Positions 5,666 through 7,678 of a DNA stretch of 7,678 nt are shown here, piece after piece (position 1 is the first letter of the stretch; every line of letters begins with the position of its first letter). The position numbers and the translations under genes were made by a program. Source of the DNA: Bacillota bacterium (GTDB lineage Bacteria; Bacillota_I; Bacilli_A; Erysipelotrichales; Erysipelotrichaceae); assembly GCA_023388035.1 (NCBI GenBank), contig JAEWGY010000080.1:1-7678 (forward strand), given 5' to 3'. The notes under the pieces were generated by a model. It ran no database searches. It saw only the letters and a program-made list of their open reading frames with translations, and had not been told where the DNA came from.

Positions 5666-6736
5666 ATGAAAAATAAATATTTAAAGTATATATTAATAAT
5701 ATTAGTGATTATCGTTTTAATCCTCATTGGTTTTGAAAGTGGTTTATTAAACAAACCACAATTCATAAATGATTTAAATTTTGTAAGTAAAAATGAAGTT
5801 ATTAAAAAAGAAGAAACAGCAAAAAGTGTGCTTAAGGGAGTAGAGTATACTAAGCAAGAATCAAGTTTAAAAACAGCTATCAATAAGGTTTATGATAGTG
5901 TAGTAGAAATTAATACAAGCTCAAATATCTACAATCGTAATGTAGCACTAGGTGCTGGATCTGGTGTTATCATTAGCGAGGATGGATATATTGTTACTAA
6001 TCATCATGTTTTAAGAAACGCTGATAAGGTTAGTGTTAAGATCGCTGATCAAAGCTATGATGCTAGGATTGTTGGAGTAGATGAAAAGACTGATCTTGGC
6101 TTACTTAAAATCGAAGCTAATAATTTAACCTATGCTAAAATTGCTGATAGTTCTTTAGTTGATTTAGGAGATGATGTTTTCGCAATTGGTAATCCTTTAG
6201 GAGCAGGAATTTCTGTAAGTAGTGGTATTATTTCTGCTAAACCAAGACCGGTAACAATTCAAAAAGAGACTCAAGATCTAATCCAAACTAATGCTGCTGT
6301 AAATAAAGGTAATTCTGGTGGTGGTTTATTTAATATTGCTGGTGAATTAATCGGTATAATTAATTCTAAATTTTCAGGCATCGGTGTTGAGGGTATAGCC
6401 TTTGCGATTCCATCAAATACGGTTATGAAAATAACTGAGGATTTAAAAACTCATGGTGAAGTTAAGGATCGTTCTAGTCTTGGTATAGCCATTAATGAAA
6501 CTGCTAATGGAATTCAAATTACAAAGGTCTACCCAAATTCTCCAGCTGATAAATATGGCCTTAAAGAAGGGGATATTATTATTGGATTTAATGATGAACA
6601 AATAAATTCATATAGTGATTTATCATATCAATTAAGAAAAACGATGATAGATGATGAAGTTAGTATTTTAGTTGTTAGAAATAATCGATTCCTTAAACTT
6701 GACTTAAAGTTATTCGCTTATAAAATTGAAGAATAA
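5666..6736 (+). CDS. HtrA/DegP-like membrane-anchored serine protease with one PDZ domain
   Basis: This 356-residue protein begins with a short basic stretch and one hydrophobic segment (about 8-23) that has no clear cleavage site, so it is probably anchored with the protease outside the cell. The S1C protease domain shows the catalytic triad: His114 in TNHHV, Asp143 in TDLGLL and Ser217 in GNSGGG. The proline usual after GNSGG is glycine here. A single PDZ domain covers about 272-350, with LGIAI as its carboxylate-binding loop and NSPADKYGLKEGD typical of the fold. HtrA proteases degrade misfolded exported proteins under heat or envelope stress. AAGGAGG at 5655-5661, four bases before the ATG, sets the start. 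No clear terminator follows; the Dps gene begins 77 nt later with its own promoter. Function is well supported by motifs; regulation is inferred. Confidence 0.93.
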   Translation: MKNKYLKYILIILVIIVLILIGFESGLLNKPQFINDLNFVSKNEVIKKEETAKSVLKGVEYTKQESSLKTAINKVYDSVVEINTSSNIYNRNVALGAGSGVIISEDGYIVTNHHVLRNADKVSVKIADQSYDARIVGVDEKTDLGLLKIEANNLTYAKIADSSLVDLGDDVFAIGNPLGAGISVSSGIISAKPRPVTIQKETQDLIQTNAAVNKGNSGGGLFNIAGELIGIINSKFSGIGVEGIAFAIPSNTVMKITEDLKTHGEVKDRSSLGIAINETANGIQITKVYPNSPADKYGLKEGDIIIGFNDEQINSYSDLSYQLRKTMIDDEVSILVVRNNRFLKLDLKLFAYKIEE

Positions 6737-6756
6737 TCATTTTGATTGCGATTATT
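6732..6756. repeat. Inverted repeat between the protease and Dps genes
   Basis: AATAATC (6732-6738) and GATTATT (6750-6756) are perfect inverted copies; a nested AATCA/TGATT pair sits at 6735-6747. The repeat starts in the last codons of the protease gene and covers the -35 hexamer of the Dps promoter. There is no T-tract, so it is a poor terminator. It may be an upstream operator, or chance given the base composition. Confidence 0.3.
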
Positions 6757-6774
6757 AAAGCTTTGATATATAAT
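6746..6774 (+). promoter_or_regulatory. Sigma-A-type promoter of the Dps gene
   Basis: TTGCGA (6746-6751), a 17-nt spacer and a perfect TATAAT (6769-6774) match the consensus at 4 of 6 and 6 of 6. Transcription should start near 6781-6782, giving a leader of about 32 nt with a strong AGGAGGAG. Confidence 0.65.
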
Positions 6775-6780
6775 ATAAGC

Positions 6781-6796
6781 GTATTAGAAATAATAC
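6781..6796. promoter_or_regulatory. Operator-like palindrome at the Dps transcription start
   Basis: GTATTA (6781-6786) and TAATAC (6791-6796) form a perfect inverted repeat around GAAA, beginning at the predicted transcription start. This is a classic repressor position. Dps/MrgA genes in Bacillota are usually controlled by PerR or another Fur-family repressor; the sequence is AT-rich like those boxes but does not match the known PerR consensus closely, so the regulator is left open. Confidence 0.45.
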
Positions 6797-6813
6797 AATA
6801 GGAGGAGAATTAG

Positions 6814-7245
6814 ATGTTACATACAAAAATGAATAGTTTACTAGCAAATTTAGTGGTTGAATATCACAAATTACAAAATTTCCACTGGTTTGTTAAGGGT
6901 TCTGATTTCTTTACAGCTCATGCTAAATTAGAAGAATTCTACGACGGAATTAATGAAGCAATTGATGAAGTTGCTGAAAAATTATTAATGGCTGGTGGTA
7001 AGCCACTTGCTAATCTTAAGGAATTCTTAGAAGTTAGCACTATTAAGGAAGCTTGTGATTCTTATCGTAGTTCTGCTGAAGTATTTACCTCAGTTCTAAG
7101 TGATTTTGAATTACTTAAGAAAGAATGTGAAGAAGTTAAAGAATTAGCTGATGAAGAAAAAGTTTATTTCATAAGTGCATATATGGATGAACTGATCGAT
7201 AATTTCGCTAAGACAATTTGGATGATCAAACAAAGACAAATGTAA
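6814..7245 (+). CDS. dps: Dps-family ferritin-like DNA-protection/iron-storage protein
   Basis: This 143-residue protein is slightly shorter than many Dps proteins (about 150-170) because it lacks an extended N-terminal tail. The inter-subunit ferroxidase pattern is present: His24-Trp25 in the HWFVKG motif, His36, Glu40, Asp51 and Glu55, with spacing (12, 16, 27 and 31 after the first His) equal to that of Listeria Dps. Position 40 is Glu instead of the usual Asp. Such proteins form 12-subunit shells that oxidise ferrous iron with hydrogen peroxide and store it, limiting Fenton damage. Without a basic tail, DNA binding is uncertain. AGGAGGAG at 6800-6807 fixes the start. The gene is a single unit: own promoter, operator-like palindrome and terminator. 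Its place after a stress protease fits stress defence. Confidence 0.93.
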   Translation: MLHTKMNSLLANLVVEYHKLQNFHWFVKGSDFFTAHAKLEEFYDGINEAIDEVAEKLLMAGGKPLANLKEFLEVSTIKEACDSYRSSAEVFTSVLSDFELLKKECEEVKELADEEKVYFISAYMDELIDNFAKTIWMIKQRQM

Positions 7246-7270
7246 AAGATGGTAATACCATCTTTTATTT
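7244..7270 (+). terminator. Intrinsic terminator of the Dps gene
   Basis: AAAAGATGGT (7244-7253) and ACCATCTTTT (7257-7266) form a perfect 10-bp inverted repeat, followed by further T-rich sequence to 7274. The first bases overlap the TAA stop codon (7243-7245). Confidence 0.85.
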
Positions 7271-7299
7271 TTATTAAATAAAGACTGAGATAAATTTAA

Positions 7300-7510
7300 A
7301 TGAAAATAGGTGAACCATTAAACGTAGTGTATTGTAAGAAACACAGAATGGGAACTCACAGATATTTACAAGAATTATTATATTTCTGGAGCCACAATCA
7401 AAAAATATGAAGACTTCAATTAGATTATTCGAGATTGTGTGTCCGGAAAAATGATTTTTTATAAAGAAAACGCTGATCTATGCAAAGTAAAAATAGGAAA
7501 TAGTGTATAA
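7300..7510 (+). pseudogene. Apparent remnant of a small coding gene, broken by a frameshift and a nonsense codon
   Basis: An ATG at 7300 opens MKIGEPLNVV and closes at TGA 7408 after 36 codons, without a good Shine-Dalgarno. The next frame reads like ordinary AT-rich coding sequence from about 7328: TEWELTDIYKNYYISGATI, then KKYEDFN, an in-frame TAG at 7421, then IIRDCVSGKMIFYKENADL and on to TAA at 7508. Joining frame 1 to frame 2 near 7325 and ignoring the TAG gives a coherent peptide of about 70 residues. I recognise no family. Codon choice (CTC, TCC, GTG, TGC) differs from the flanking genes, which would fit acquired DNA. Alternatives are that only the 36-codon ORF is real, or that the stretch is a non-coding structured RNA (see the helix at 7383-7449). 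The rest of the gap between Dps and the next gene, 7511-7550, is A-rich and shows nothing. Confidence 0.3.
7383..7449. repeat. Imperfect long inverted repeat in the Dps-downstream gap
   Basis: Bases 7383-7399 and 7433-7449 pair at 15 of 17 positions (8 bp including one G-T pair, a 2x2 internal loop, then 7 bp: CACAATC with GATTGTG). The loop is 33 nt. A and T runs follow at 7447-7460. It could be the stem of a structured RNA, but at this length and composition a chance occurrence in the window is plausible, and it lies inside the apparent broken gene. Confidence 0.25.
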
Positions 7511-7551
7511 TTTAAGAAAAATAAAAGGTAAACAAAAGGTTAAAAATTAAA

Positions 7552-7569
7552 AGTTGACTTTTGACAACT
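7552..7569. promoter_or_regulatory. Inverted repeat over the -35 box of the last promoter, possible operator
   Basis: AGTTG (7552-7556) and CAACT (7565-7569) are inverted copies eight bases apart that bracket the TTGACA -35 box. TTGAC itself is repeated in tandem (7554-7558 and 7561-7565). A repressor bound here would block the promoter, but five-base arms are weak evidence. Confidence 0.25.
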
Positions 7570-7589
7570 GGCCTTATAATATATATAAT
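7561..7589 (+). promoter_or_regulatory. Perfect-consensus sigma-A promoter
   Basis: TTGACA (7561-7566), exactly 17 bases, then TATAAT (7584-7589): full match to the consensus in both boxes and spacing, the strongest promoter in the window. A second TATAAT at 7575-7580 pairs with TTGACT (7554-7559) at a poor 15-nt spacing. The predicted start is near 7596, only about nine bases ahead of the hairpin at 7605. Confidence 0.8.
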
Positions 7590-7595
7590 AATATC

Positions 7596-7638
7596 ATAAG
7601 ATTAGGTCAGGAAGCATACGATGCCCTGGCCATTTTTT
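7596..7638 (+). ncRNA. Short hairpin RNA with U-tract ahead of the Abi_2-like gene (small RNA or attenuator)
   Basis: From the predicted start near 7596 a transcript of only about 43 nt would end at a T6 run (7633-7638). It folds into one GC-rich hairpin: GGTCAGG (7605-7611) pairs with CCTGGCC (7625-7631) including one G-T pair, AA (7612-7613) is bulged on the left, then GCAT (7614-7617) pairs with ATGC (7621-7624) around an ACG loop. Stem plus T-run is a strong intrinsic terminator, yet it follows its own perfect promoter and precedes a ribosome binding site and gene. The leader is too short for a known riboswitch aptamer or a T-box. A bulged AA is common in protein-binding RNA hairpins. Given the Abi_2-like start downstream, it may be an RNA antitoxin or AbiF-associated RNA; a simple attenuator is the alternative. 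Confidence 0.55.
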
Positions 7639-7651
7639 ATGGAGTGCAACA

Positions 7652-7678
7652 ATGAAAGAATATAAGACTTTTAATCAG
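7652..7678 (+). CDS. Start of a gene, possibly an Abi_2 (AbiD/AbiF-like) abortive-infection protein, cut by window edge
   Basis: Only nine codons are visible, reading MKEYKTFNQ. The start is supported by GGAG (7641-7644) seven bases before the ATG. Abi_2 family proteins in Bacillota often begin in this way (MKxxKTFxQQ, followed by ILxxRGL), and these proteins carry a HEPN-type RNase fold and act in phage defence. The strong promoter and short hairpin RNA directly upstream fit that family, in which AbiF members have been linked to an adjacent small RNA. With nine residues the assignment is a guess from pattern memory, not a demonstrated homology. Confidence 0.4.

Noticed and set aside
5629..5883. 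84-codon - strand ORF opposite the start of the HtrA-type gene
   Set aside because: It is antisense to the anchor segment of a clear protease gene and to its ribosome binding site; no family features.
7281..7350. TPP riboswitch suggested by CTGAGA and TGAACC words
   Set aside because: The order is superficially similar, but the conserved continuation TGATCTGG and the P2/P3 and P4/P5 elements are absent.
7308..7360. Nested small stems (GTGA/TCAC, CCATT/AATGG, GTGT/ACAC) as a structured RNA
   Set aside because: Each stem is only 4-5 bp with irregular loops, which is expected by chance in this composition, and the stretch overlaps the apparent broken ORF.
7506..7511. TATAAT at 7506-7511 as another promoter
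   Set aside because: No -35 match at 16-18 nt spacing and no feature directly downstream that needs it.
7596..7638. Small SRP (4.5S) RNA, because of GGTCAGG and GGAAGCA words
   Set aside because: The hairpin lacks the SRP internal loops and GGAA tetraloop arrangement and is far too short.
7605..7638. T-box, riboswitch or ribosomal-protein leader before the last gene
   Set aside because: Only about nine bases separate the predicted start from the terminator stem, leaving no room for an aptamer or antiterminator of these kinds.

Overview
The window is strongly AT-rich and looks like a low-GC Bacillota genome, in the broad neighbourhood of Erysipelotrichia, Acholeplasma-like or RF39-like Bacilli. 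This placement is inference from base composition, strong AAGGAGG ribosome binding sites, consensus sigma-A promoters and protein types. Every tryptophan codon I checked is TGG and no gene needs TGA to be read through, so the Mycoplasma code is not indicated. All genes lie on the + strand except the first, which runs off the left edge on the - strand.

Left part (1-805). This holds the N-terminal 196 codons of an MBOAT membrane O-acyltransferase (AlgI/DltB-like, - strand), then a compact divergent promoter region. The two facing -35 boxes form the arms of an inverted repeat. The rightward promoter drives a leader of about 125 nt with a short ORF and a strong intrinsic terminator, ahead of an ankyrin-repeat gene.

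Middle part (806-5615). The ankyrin protein is followed 7 nt later by an EF-G-like GTPase of the paralogue type (DSPGY instead of DTPGH in the G3 motif). A terminator overlaps that gene's stop codon. A Nudix hydrolase and a COG2509-type FAD-dependent dehydrogenase follow, each starting 7 nt after a TATAAT box with no usable Shine-Dalgarno. The MBOAT gene shows the same geometry, so three genes appear to be leaderless, next to four with conventional or partial ribosome binding sites.

Right part (5616-7678). A membrane-anchored HtrA-type serine protease with one PDZ domain is followed by a Dps-type ferritin with its own promoter, an operator-like palindrome and a terminator. With the Nudix enzyme these suggest stress and oxidative-damage functions, though they are not clearly one operon. 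After the Dps terminator the character changes: about 280 nt of apparently decayed coding sequence, then a perfect-consensus promoter (TTGACA-17-TATAAT). It drives a tiny hairpin RNA with a bulged AA and a U6 tract, directly ahead of an ORF starting MKEYKTFNQ. That start resembles Abi_2 (AbiD/AbiF-like) abortive-infection proteins. A short, independently promoted structured RNA in front of an AbiF-like gene would fit an RNA-antitoxin type defence module. This is the most interesting signal here, but only nine codons of the protein are visible.
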